Shown: in pieces, positions 1 to 5,842 of the stretch
Position numbering within the stretch: position 1 is the first letter of the stretch
Layout: the number at the start of each line of letters is the position of its first letter
Assembly: GCA_031271375.1 (NCBI GenBank)
Contig: JAISVU010000174.1
Coordinates: forward strand, 1-9,437
Direction of reading: 5' to 3'
DNA length: 9,437 bases
From: Clostridiales bacterium
Lineage (GTDB): Bacteria > Bacillota > Clostridia > Lachnospirales > WRAX01
The notes under the pieces: generated by a model
What the model was told of the DNA's origin: nothing
Databases searched by the model: none
What the model saw: the letters and a program-made list of their open reading frames with translations, nothing else
Position numbers and translations under genes: made by a program

Positions 1-443
1 TAGGATTTTTGGAACTAGAAGTTCCGGTATATAATATCAACAAGGGCAAAAACGCAGAGCTCTTCACTCGGAGCGAAAAACTCAAGCATTATGCGGAGTT
101 TATCGCAAAGCTAAGGGAGTTTCAGAAAACTTATGAAGACTATTCCCAAGCTGTTAAGGAAACTGTAAATTACTGTATCGAAAATGGCATCTTGGCCAAA
201 TTTCTAAAAGAACATGGAGGGAGAATCGTGAGCATTTTATTTGCTGAATATAATGAAGAAACCGCAAAACGCGTGTATGCGGAAGAACGAATTGAAGAAG
301 CGGTTGAAGCGGCGGTTGAAGAAGCTGCGCAAAAAATGATTCAGGATGGCGTGCCTATAGAAAAAATTGTTAAATATTTCGATTTAACAATGGAGGCGGT
401 TGAGCGTTTGCGGAAGCATGTGCCGCTGCCCGTATCACGATAA
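1..443 (+). CDS. Rpn/PD-(D/E)XK nuclease-family protein, C-terminal part (5' end outside window)
   Basis: The reading frame (codons from base 3) is open to the left edge, so the TTG at position 9 is not a credible start and the gene begins upstream. The visible 146 or so residues open with LELEVPVYNINKGKN, continue with a helical stretch (YAEFIAKLREFQ, AVKETVNYCIENGILAKFL, RIVSILFAEYN), then an E/A-rich probable coiled coil (EERIEEAVEAAVEEAAQ), and end in a short helix-turn-helix-like tail (GVPIEKIVKYFDLTMEAV). This architecture matches the C-terminal half of the Rpn/transposase-like PD-(D/E)XK proteins common in Clostridia, in which a catalytic nuclease domain precedes a variable acidic helical region. 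The catalytic residues would lie upstream of the window, so activity cannot be judged. No terminator is evident in the 35 bases before the convergent phosphoesterase gene. The family call rests on remembered C-terminal sequence style rather than on an active-site motif. Confidence 0.6.
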   Translation, partial: GFLELEVPVYNINKGKNAELFTRSEKLKHYAEFIAKLREFQKTYEDYSQAVKETVNYCIENGILAKFLKEHGGRIVSILFAEYNEETAKRVYAEERIEEAVEAAVEEAAQKMIQDGVPIEKIVKYFDLTMEAVERLRKHVPLPVSR

Positions 444-478
444 GACGTTTCTGTACTCAAGGGGCTTTATCCTGGCCT

Positions 479-1159
479 TTAATTTTTATGCGGATGGAAT
501 ACCAGGTTTTCGGATTCGCCGTCCGAATAATAGGCTGTATCAGTGTCTAAGCAATAGGCGGCGAGCCTTCCTCCATAAGCGGCCCCGCAGTCGATACATA
601 ATTTATCTTCATTGACGCTGTCAAACCAGACCCTATTTTTTCCGCCGCCTTGCTTTGTTAATGACGGCGTATGCCCGAATATGACCAAAGGCTTAATTCC
701 CGTCGGCTTGTTGAAAAAGTCGTGCCGGATCCATGTCATATCCCTAACCGATTGTTCTTCGATTCTGACATCCGGGCAAATCCCGGCGTGCACAAGCAGC
801 CTGTCTTGATTTATCAAGAGTTTGACGGGTAAAGTTTTGAACCACTCAATGGCATTTACATATGCCGATTCCCCTTGCGCCATTAAATCCTCCAAGTTCC
901 TGGAACCGCCGTTCTTAGGTTTGAGCCAGCTGCTCTTTTCCCCGGCATGATACTGTATTGCCATCATCTCATGGTTTCCCAATAGAACGCTCGCTGACGG
1001 CAATGCCCTGATCATCCCGATCGTCCTCAGCGAGTCTTCCCCTCTGTCGATCATATCCCCAATGACTATAAGCCTGTCACCGTCCGAGAAGTTTATAAGT
1101 TTTAACAGTGAATCAAGCAGCATATACTGTCCGTGGATGTCTGAAACAGCGTAAGTTAT
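479..1159 (-). CDS. PPP-family metallophosphoesterase (serine/threonine phosphatase-like), apparent ATA start
   Basis: A cytoplasmic metal-dependent phosphoesterase of the PP1/PP2A/lambda-phosphatase superfamily. With the start at base 1159 the protein has 226 residues and every family motif in order: SDIHG (D7, H9), GDMIDRG (34-40), GNHE (61-64), VHAG (H124) and GHTP (H163). These supply the two-metal site and the catalytic His of GNHE. The first ATG (base 1123) lies after SDIHG and would remove two metal ligands. Upstream in frame up to the stop at 1180-1178 there is no ATG, GTG or TTG. An ATA codon at 1159-1157 sits 8 bases after a GGAGG (1172-1168) and gives the family-typical N-terminus (M/I)TYAVSDIHGQY. 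A good promoter lies upstream. Length is normal for small bacterial PPP enzymes. The substrate (phosphoprotein, nucleotide or other) cannot be told from sequence. Confidence 0.88.
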   Translation of the reverse strand: MTYAVSDIHGQYMLLDSLLKLINFSDGDRLIVIGDMIDRGEDSLRTIGMIRALPSASVLLGNHEMMAIQYHAGEKSSWLKPKNGGSRNLEDLMAQGESAYVNAIEWFKTLPVKLLINQDRLLVHAGICPDVRIEEQSVRDMTWIRHDFFNKPTGIKPLVIFGHTPSLTKQGGGKNRVWFDSVNEDKLCIDCGAAYGGRLAAYCLDTDTAYYSDGESENLVFHPHKN

Positions 1160-1209
1160 TGCAACCGCCTCCGTGCATTAAGCATTTCTGCAACGACAAT
1201 ATTATTATC

Positions 1210-1237
1210 ATTATACAAAAGCGGTAATCCGCTTCAA
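1210..1237 (-). promoter_or_regulatory. Sigma-A-type promoter of the metallophosphoesterase gene
   Basis: Reading the minus strand, TTGAAG (1237-1232) is followed after 16 bases by a perfect TATAAT (1215-1210). Transcription would begin near 1203, giving a leader of about 44 bases that contains the GGAGG and ends at the ATA start at 1159. The spacer between the two boxes is filled by the palindrome AAGCGGTAATCCGCTT. Confidence 0.65.
1219..1234. promoter_or_regulatory. Palindrome in promoter spacer, candidate operator
   Basis: AAGCGG-TAAT-CCGCTT is a perfect dyad with 6-base arms. It lies almost exactly between the -35 and -10 boxes of the phosphoesterase promoter, where a bound dimeric repressor would block RNA polymerase. 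The regulator is unknown and chance occurrence is possible. Confidence 0.35.
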
Positions 1238-1277
1238 GAAACATAATGAACAGGAGCGGGTCACATTATGTACGTTG

Positions 1278-1306
1278 TTGACATCCAATTCAAGATATGG
1301 TAATCT
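1278..1306 (+). promoter_or_regulatory. Sigma-A-type promoter of the MgtC-family gene
   Basis: A consensus TTGACA (1278-1283) is followed after 17 bases by TAATCT (1301-1306), which is preceded by TGG, an extended -10 (TGn) element. The -10 box keeps the most important T, A and final T positions. Transcription would start near 1313, about 56 bases before the TTG start codon. It is divergent from the phosphoesterase promoter, with about 40 bases between the two -35 boxes. Confidence 0.6.
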
Positions 1307-1318
1307 TTGTCGTAATTG

Positions 1319-1350
1319 CGGCGGAATCGATATCCGCCGGTTTTGTGTTT
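1319..1350 (+). promoter_or_regulatory. Terminator-like hairpin in the MgtC-family 5' leader (candidate attenuator)
   Basis: CGGCGGA (1319-1325) pairs fully with TCCGCCG (1333-1339) around a 7-base loop. One base later comes TTTTGTGTTT (1341-1350). A GC-rich stem followed by a U-rich tract is the layout of an intrinsic terminator. It lies between the predicted transcription start and the ribosome site (AGGGGGG, ending at 1361), so it cannot be ending an upstream gene: the neighbour is transcribed the other way. The stem is short and the U-tract interrupted, so efficiency could be modest. Confidence 0.4.
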
Positions 1351-1368
1351 CGCAAGGGGGGTAAATAA

Positions 1369-2064
1369 TTGAGTTATTGGGACATGGGCATACGCATACT
1401 TTCGGCTGTTTTGCTTGGCGGGCTGATTGGCTTGGAACGGCAGACGAAGCACCGGCCCGCCGGTTTCCGAACGCATATTTTGGTATGCGTGGGAGCCGCG
1501 ACGGTAATGATCTTGTCGGAGCTTATCTTCGACAAATTCTACATAAAATACGGCATAGCCGCGGATCCCTCAAGGCTTGGCGCGCAGGTCATCAGCGGCA
1601 TTGGCTTTTTAGGCGCGGGTACTATAATACACTTTGGCGCTAATGTTAAAGGCCTTACCACCGCCGCGAGCCTTTGGGCGGTTGCGGCTATTGGTTTAGC
1701 CGTCGGGTCGGGTTTTTATATTTTAGCGGGGGCGGTAACCCTTATACTGCTGATAACCCTCTTTCTATTCGGCAAAATATCCAAACGTATGCGTAAAGCT
1801 GAGAATACATTTGAAATAACCATAGTTTTGGTAAACAAGCCCAAAATAATCGGCCACATAAACCTTGTGCTGGCTAAAAGCGAGGCTAAGATACTTGACA
1901 TGGTTTACACAAACCCCGCCTCCGACATGAAAGAGGATACGGATAAGGATGACGTTATATCCATCTCTATAGTATTTAGCCTCGCGAAAGGCATGGACTG
2001 CGAAGAGATTATACAGACCATACGTATGCTCAAAGGCGTGCAATCCGTCGCGCTGGCGAAATAG
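1369..2064 (+). CDS. MgtC/SapB family membrane protein
   Basis: 231-residue integral membrane protein. Residues 1-35 contain the family signature: a first membrane helix, then GGLIGLERQTKHRPAGFRTH with the conserved ER and R/H positions, followed by VCVGAATVM. Further hydrophobic segments lie near 75-92 (GIGFLGAGTII), 97-120 and 118-135. The soluble C-terminus from about residue 145 has the size and alternating pattern of the ACT-like domain seen in long MgtC proteins. In pathogens MgtC supports growth in low Mg2+ and modulates F-type ATPase; in environmental Clostridia the role is usually undefined. The TTG start is chosen because it follows AGGGGGG by 7 bases, and no better in-frame start is evident. 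A promoter and a terminator-like leader hairpin lie upstream. Family assignment is firm; physiological role is inference. Confidence 0.92.
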   Translation: MSYWDMGIRILSAVLLGGLIGLERQTKHRPAGFRTHILVCVGAATVMILSELIFDKFYIKYGIAADPSRLGAQVISGIGFLGAGTIIHFGANVKGLTTAASLWAVAAIGLAVGSGFYILAGAVTLILLITLFLFGKISKRMRKAENTFEITIVLVNKPKIIGHINLVLAKSEAKILDMVYTNPASDMKEDTDKDDVISISIVFSLAKGMDCEEIIQTIRMLKGVQSVALAK

Positions 2065-2105
2065 CGGCCGCTTTAACGGCTGATTACCTTCTATGTACTA
2101 TACTG

Positions 2106-2161
2106 CTTGAGCTGTAAAAGACTCAGTGCGCTAGCGCACAGGAGGCTTTTACTAGCTCAAG
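2106..2161. repeat. 56-base imperfect inverted repeat with inner perfect palindrome
   Basis: CTTGAGCTGTAAAAG (2106-2120) pairs with CTTTTAC plus AGCTCAAG (2146-2161) over 15 base pairs with one bulged T (2153). The loop contains TGCGCTAGCGCA (2127-2138), a perfect 12-base palindrome. It lies between the convergent MgtC-family and amidohydrolase genes. On the plus strand it is followed by a run of C, not T, and there is no T-tract on the other side, so it is not a standard intrinsic terminator, though the stem could still protect or end transcripts. Confidence 0.7.
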
Positions 2162-2173
2162 CCCCCCTTACGA

Positions 2174-2252
2174 CTTCCGCCTAAACAAGGCATTTATGCC
2201 TTGCGAAGCCGAAGGCTTCGAGTTTCACGAAGTGAAACTTTTAGGCGAGAAG
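2174..2252. repeat. Cloverleaf palindromic element: three abutting perfect hairpins in an outer stem
   Basis: An outer stem of CTTC+CGCCTAAA (2174-2185) with TTTAGGCG, a bulged A, then GAAG (2240-2252) encloses three perfect hairpins with no unpaired bases between them: CAAGGCAT/ATGCCTTG (2186-2203), CGAAGCC-GAA-GGCTTCG (2204-2220) and AGTTTCAC-GAA-GTGAAACT (2221-2239). Nearly every base of the 79 is paired. The element covers the stop codon and the last eight codons of the amidohydrolase gene. It has no tRNA consensus features and no U-tract. It resembles small non-autonomous palindromic elements (REP/MITE class); mobility is inferred, since only one copy is in the window. Confidence 0.75.
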
Positions 2253-3400
2253 GAGTATATCTTACCGTCGATAAGCGTAACTTGAACCGAAGCCGTGGCG
2301 TCCAGCGGATGCTTGTCCCATACCACGATGTCCGCGTCCTTGCCTTCCTTTAAGCTGCCTATGCGGTGGGACAGCCCCATGATCTCGGCGGGGTAGATGG
2401 ATATAGCTTTAAGAGCCTCGTCCCTGTCCATCCCGGCTTGGACGGCCAGCGCGGCGCACAGCGGCAAATGCTGGAGCGGGGTCACGGGATGGTCTGTGGT
2501 AATGCAAACCCTGACGCCAGCGCTGTTGAGGATGTTGACGGTTGCAAACGTCTTGTTTATTACTTCAGGCTTGGACTTGTGGGTGAGCGTGGGGCCAACC
2601 ATAGCGGCAAAGCCCGATTCTTTCACGCTTTCGGGTATCAGGTGCCCCTCGGTGCAATGAACAAGAACAGCCTTCAGGCTAAACTCTTTGGCAAGGCGGA
2701 TGGCAGTGTGTATGTCGTCGGCGCGGTGGGCGTGGATATGGATGGGTATTTCGCCCTTGAGCACGGGGATCAGCGCTTCATGCCGCATATTATAATCCGG
2801 CTTTTTGTCGGGTTCCGCCTTCTCCTTTTTTTCCATATACTCCCTTGCTTTTAACATGGCTTCCCTGAACAGCGCGGCGGAAGCCATGCGTGTTTGGGGC
2901 GAAACCTTCTTCCCCTGGCCGTATACGCTCTTAGGATTCTCTCCCAGCGCGCATTTCATCGCCAGGGGCTGGCGCATTACAAGGCCGTCAACGCTGACGC
3001 TCCCGCCCGTTTTGATAGCCACGGCATACCCGCCGATAACATTGGCGCTGCCAGGGCTGACCGCCGCCGCCGTAATCCCGCCCCCGCGGCTTGCCGCGAA
3101 AGATTCGTCCATCGGGTTTATGCCGTCCAATGCTCGGAGATGGGGCGTCAGGGGTTCCGTCGCCTCGTTGGTATCGTTGCCTTCCCAGCGCAAGCCGGTT
3201 TCGTGGGTGCCCAGGTGCGTATGAGCGTCGATAAAGCCCGGCAGAATATAGCCGCCGCCCGCGTCGATAATCTCGCAATCGGCGGGGGCGGTTATACCCT
3301 TCCCTACCGCCTTGATTACCCCGCCGTCCGCAAGCACGCTCCCGTCCGGGATATCCGGGCCTTCCATGCTGATTACGGTGCCGTTTCTGATTAAAATCAT
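2225..3400 (-). CDS. Amidohydrolase, imidazolonepropionase-like (COG1228 type)
   Basis: 391-residue metal-dependent hydrolase of the amidohydrolase superfamily. A small beta domain (residues 1-55, MILIRNGTVISMEG...) leads to the TIM-barrel metal motif DAHTH (H60, H62). Further likely metal and catalytic residues are H223/H225 in HIHAHRADDI, H248 and H253 in HCTEGH, and D303 in TTDHPV. MKCALGENPKSVYG (148-161) is a conserved stretch of this subgroup. The C-terminus returns to the beta domain (GSLKEGKDADIVVWD). The substrate is unknown; relatives are annotated as imidazolonepropionases or dipeptidase-like enzymes, but no hut genes are nearby. The ATG follows AAAGGAGAGG at good spacing, with an extended -10 promoter upstream. 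The final residues FSPKSFTS and the stop are encoded inside a palindromic element, so the native C-terminus was probably different. Confidence 0.9.
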   Translation of the reverse strand: MILIRNGTVISMEGPDIPDGSVLADGGVIKAVGKGITAPADCEIIDAGGGYILPGFIDAHTHLGTHETGLRWEGNDTNEATEPLTPHLRALDGINPMDESFAASRGGGITAAAVSPGSANVIGGYAVAIKTGGSVSVDGLVMRQPLAMKCALGENPKSVYGQGKKVSPQTRMASAALFREAMLKAREYMEKKEKAEPDKKPDYNMRHEALIPVLKGEIPIHIHAHRADDIHTAIRLAKEFSLKAVLVHCTEGHLIPESVKESGFAAMVGPTLTHKSKPEVINKTFATVNILNSAGVRVCITTDHPVTPLQHLPLCAALAVQAGMDRDEALKAISIYPAEIMGLSHRIGSLKEGKDADIVVWDKHPLDATASVQVTLIDGKIYSFSPKSFTS

Positions 3401-3428
3401 AGAACCTCTCCTTTACGCTAATATCGTC

Positions 3429-3437
3429 ATCATACCA
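3429..3437 (-). promoter_or_regulatory. Extended -10 promoter of the amidohydrolase gene
   Basis: On the minus strand TGG-TATGAT (3437-3429) forms an extended -10 element, five of six matches to TATAAT. No convincing -35 box is seen 17 bases upstream, which is tolerated by extended -10 promoters. The start would be near 3422, about 22 bases before the ATG at 3400. Confidence 0.4.
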
Positions 3438-3491
3438 CAAATTTCGCGGGACTGCCATTGAATTTTATGGTTATCCAGACGGCTCATAATC

Positions 3492-3651
3492 CCTAAACTT
3501 ATTTTTTTCTCTCTGTGCCTCTGTGCCTCCGTGCGAGAAAAAAATATCCGGCTTGCAGGAGAGTCCCGTGTGCCCCTGTTTTTAGTCTCTTCCATGTGTT
3601 TTTTTATTATTTCACACAGAGGCACAGAGGCACGGAGGAAAAGAGTTTAGG
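3492..3651. repeat. MITE-like inverted repeat built of tandem CTCTGTGC 8-mers
   Basis: The left arm has CCTAAACT (3492-3499), then three tandem 8-mers CTCTGTGC, CTCTGTGC, CTCCGTGC (3511-3534). The right arm is the inverted counterpart: ACACAGAG, GCACAGAG, GCACGGAG (3614-3637), then AGTTTAGG (3644-3651). Over the 24 bases of 8-mers, 21 match, and all three differences are transitions. A and T runs flank the inner edges, and about 80 bases of non-coding sequence lie between. One frame reads TEAQRHREKK, a peptide I recall seeing as a spurious translation of similar repeats in many environmental genomes. The structure suggests a small non-autonomous element. Confidence 0.65.
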
Positions 3652-3689
3652 AGAAGAACTTAGCATTTTTAAAATGTAACATATGCACA

Positions 3690-3713
3690 ATGTGAAAAGC
3701 CATATTTTCACAT
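3690..3713. promoter_or_regulatory. 24-base dyad upstream of the transporter promoter, candidate operator
   Basis: ATGTGAAAA-GCCATA-TTTTCACAT has perfect 9-base arms and a 6-base centre. It ends 29 bases before the -35 box of the peptide-transporter promoter, a position suited to an activator or repressor dimer. The TGTGA/TCACA half-sites recall CRP/FNR sites, but the spacing (12 bases instead of 6) does not fit them. The regulator is unknown. Confidence 0.4.
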
Positions 3714-3742
3714 ACAGGCTGGTAAACTGCATAATAAATAAC

Positions 3743-3771
3743 TTGACAAAAGAGGTGTTTCTTGCTATTAT
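3743..3771 (+). promoter_or_regulatory. Near-consensus sigma-A promoter of the peptide-transporter operon
   Basis: A perfect TTGACA (3743-3748), a 17-base spacer, and TATTAT (3766-3771, five of six matches). Transcription should begin near 3778, leaving a leader of about 95 bases before the binding-protein ATG. This is the strongest promoter in the window and fits a highly expressed binding protein. Confidence 0.75.
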
Positions 3772-3781
3772 ATCGTTGCCC

Positions 3782-3847
3782 GCGCGGTTTATGTGTTATG
3801 CACCGTTAATATTATGGCGCCGCAAAACGCCGGATTATAAGCCGCGC
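3782..3847 (+). promoter_or_regulatory. Structured 5' leader of the peptide-transporter operon
   Basis: GCGCGGTTTATG (3782-3793) can pair with TATAAGCCGCGC (3836-3847) in a 12-base-pair stem with two G-U pairs, enclosing a smaller stem GGCG/CGCC (3816-3831). The stem starts right after the predicted transcription start and closes 13 bases before the ribosome site AGGAGGA (3861-3867). It matches no riboswitch class I can recognise. It may stabilise the transcript or regulate initiation; function is inference. Confidence 0.35.
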
Positions 3848-3872
3848 AGCAAAAATCATAAGGAGGAACAGT

Positions 3873-5753
3873 ATGAAGAAACCGAGAACCATTGTCGCTC
3901 TGCTCCTTGCCGCCATCTTCGTCCTTTCGGGTATGACGGCTTGCCAGACCGACGGACAGCAGCAGCAGCCCGCCGGGCAGACCGAGCCTGCGGCCGAGCC
4001 CGCAGCCGAACCCGCGAGCAGCGGCCCGTCGGGAACCATTACGATAGGCGAAACGACCGAAATCAACGCGGACTTTATGACCGGCTGGACGAACGTTTCA
4101 CCCAACTCCAGAATCAAGTCCCTTATCCACGGCGGGAACGATACATACGCCATAGACCCGCAGGGCCAGTACCAGCTTAACACCCGCGTCGTTGAGAACC
4201 TTGCAACGGCGGACAACGAGGACGGCACAAAGACGTTCACGTTCGAGCTGACCGGCGACCGCGTATGGAGCGACGGAACCCCGATCACGGCGAAGGACTA
4301 TGTTTTCGCCCTTCTTATGACCAGCAGCCCGGAATTCCAGGCTCTCGGCGCGAACGCCATCGGCGGCTATGACTATGTGGGCTACGACGCGTACCTGGCA
4401 GGCGAAACAAAGGTCTTCACCGGCATTCGGCTTCTCGGCGAACAGAGCTTGTCCGTAACGGTCAAGGCCGAAGAGCTTCCCCAGTATTACGACTACCTTA
4501 TGGCGGTCATCGGGCCGTACCCCTTCCACCACCTTGCCCCCGGCGTAACCCTTAGCGACGACGGCGAAGGCGCTTACATGAGCGACGAGTGGACCCCCGA
4601 GCTTGCCCAGCAGACCATCTCCAACGACTCCGACGGAACCGGCTACCGCTACAACCCCACCGTAACCTGCGGAGCTTACAAGCTGGTCAGCTTTGACACC
4701 ACCGACCTGAGCGTGGTGCTTGAAGCCAACCCCAACTTCTGCGGAACATGGGACGGCGTAATGCCCTCCATTCAGACGATAATATTCAGAAGGCAGACCC
4801 AGGCCACCCAGATGCAGGAGCTTGAGAACGGCGTGGTAGACCTTATACCCGGCGTCAGCGCCGTAGCCCAGATCGAAGAGGGCCTCGCGCTGGTTGACAA
4901 CGGCGTCGCCGTAAACGATACATTCTACCGCTACGGTTACGGTCTTATCCGTTTCCACTGCGACCAGGGCCCCACCTCCTTCGCTTCGGTCCGTCAGGCC
5001 ATCGCGTTCTGCCTTGACCGCGAAGAGTTTAACCGTGCCTACGCCAGCGGCTACGCGATCACCGTTGACAGCGCGTACTCCCTCGCGCATTATATTTACC
5101 AGGACAACAAGGAATACCTGGAAGAAAACCTTATCCACTACACCCTCGACCCCGAGAGAGCCGTTGAAATCCTTGAGGCCGACGGCTGGATGATGGGCGA
5201 GGACGGAATCCGCCACAAAGAAGTAGACGGCGAGGATATGCCCCTTGTAGTAGAGTGGCTCTCGTCCACCGACAACACGGTTTCAGACCTTCTGCGCACG
5301 ATGCTTGTGCCCGAAGCGGCAAAGATCGGCATAAAGATCAACGAGACCGCCGTTTCGAGCGTTCTTGACGCCGCGTCAAGAAGAGGCATCCGCGACGAAG
5401 AGGCCCAGTATTTCATGTTCAACATGGCCCTCAACTTCGGCAACCCCGACCTTCCTTACAACAGCTACTCGCTGCGCGAGGAGTTCTGGGGCGGCAACTA
5501 CAACAACAACTATATCAGAGACGAAGAGCTTGACCGCATCACCGGCGAAATGTACTACATGGAGCCCGGCAACAAGGAAGCCTTCGACGAGAAGTACCTT
5601 GAGTACATCATCCGCTACAACGAGCTTATGCCCAACATCCCGCTGTACTCGAACACCTACTTCGATTTCTACAGCCCCAGGCTGCAGAACTACGATATCG
5701 ACTCGCTCTACGACCTCCGCTACGCCATACTTTACGCTACGCTCGCGGAGTAA
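3873..5753 (+). CDS. Oligopeptide ABC transporter substrate-binding lipoprotein (SBP_bac_5 / OppA-DppA type)
   Basis: 626-residue extracytoplasmic receptor that captures peptides and delivers them to the permease pair encoded downstream. The N-terminus is a lipoprotein signal: MKKPRT, a hydrophobic core, and a lipobox ending in MTAC, so Cys24 would be lipidated. A flexible Q/P/A/E-rich linker follows (residues 25-53). The mature domain has the family motif VWSDGTPITAKDYVFALL (131-148) and a typical C-terminal lobe with LDPERAVEILEADGW. The length is slightly above the usual 530-600 residues. The ATG follows AGGAGGA at good spacing and a near-consensus promoter. Codon use is strongly biased to C-ending Asn, Tyr and Asp codons, more so than its neighbours, consistent with high expression. 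Peptides are the likely ligand from the operon context, but other ligands, such as nickel or glycans, occur in this fold. Confidence 0.93.
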   Translation: MKKPRTIVALLLAAIFVLSGMTACQTDGQQQQPAGQTEPAAEPAAEPASSGPSGTITIGETTEINADFMTGWTNVSPNSRIKSLIHGGNDTYAIDPQGQYQLNTRVVENLATADNEDGTKTFTFELTGDRVWSDGTPITAKDYVFALLMTSSPEFQALGANAIGGYDYVGYDAYLAGETKVFTGIRLLGEQSLSVTVKAEELPQYYDYLMAVIGPYPFHHLAPGVTLSDDGEGAYMSDEWTPELAQQTISNDSDGTGYRYNPTVTCGAYKLVSFDTTDLSVVLEANPNFCGTWDGVMPSIQTIIFRRQTQATQMQELENGVVDLIPGVSAVAQIEEGLALVDNGVAVNDTFYRYGYGLIRFHCDQGPTSFASVRQAIAFCLDREEFNRAYASGYAITVDSAYSLAHYIYQDNKEYLEENLIHYTLDPERAVEILEADGWMMGEDGIRHKEVDGEDMPLVVEWLSSTDNTVSDLLRTMLVPEAAKIGIKINETAVSSVLDAASRRGIRDEEAQYFMFNMALNFGNPDLPYNSYSLREEFWGGNYNNNYIRDEELDRITGEMYYMEPGNKEAFDEKYLEYIIRYNELMPNIPLYSNTYFDFYSPRLQNYDIDSLYDLRYAILYATLAE

Positions 5754-5773
5754 TCTTTAAAGCTCTGTTATTG

Positions 5774-5797
5774 GGGGGCGGGCCTATGTTCGCCCCC
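5774..5797 (+). terminator. Intercistronic GC-rich hairpin after the binding-protein gene
   Basis: GGGGGCG (5774-5780) pairs perfectly with CGCCCCC (5791-5797) around a 10-base loop, followed only by TTTACGG. The T-run is too short for a strong terminator. In Opp/Dpp operons such a hairpin after the binding-protein gene commonly protects that message or causes partial termination, so the receptor is made in excess over the membrane parts. Confidence 0.5.
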
Positions 5798-5842
5798 TTT
5801 ACGGAAAAATGTATCTTCAGAAGAGGGAAAGGAGCGGCCTGA

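Noticed and set aside
9..443. TTG at position 9 as the true start of the first gene
   Set aside because: The frame is open to the left window edge, no ribosome site can be seen, and the protein begins mid-domain, so this is a truncated gene.
479..1123. Metallophosphoesterase starting at the ATG at 1123
   Set aside because: This start would delete the SDIHG metal-binding motif that is present in frame just upstream together with a GGAGG at good spacing.
2174..2252. Possible tRNA gene because of the cloverleaf fold
   Set aside because: No TTCRANY-like T-arm, no D-arm consensus, no 7-base anticodon loop and no unpaired junction bases; the hairpins have 2-3 base loops and overlap a coding end.
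3413..3625. 70-codon open frame on the minus strand containing TEAQRHREKK
   Set aside because: The frame is a translation of the tandem 8-mer repeat and surrounding non-coding sequence; there is no protein-like pattern.
3511..3637. Possible CRISPR-like array because of regular short repeats
   Set aside because: The repeats are contiguous 8-mers without spacers and in inverted orientation; no cas genes are present.
3690..3713. CRP/FNR binding site
   Set aside because: The half-sites TGTGA and TCACA are 12 bases apart instead of 6, so it is reported only as a dyad with unknown regulator.
4098..5216. Long 372-codon open frame on the minus strand inside the binding-protein gene
   Set aside because: It is an antisense shadow of a strongly codon-biased gene: low-complexity V/G/A-rich translation, no recognisable domain, and the plus-strand protein is clearly real.
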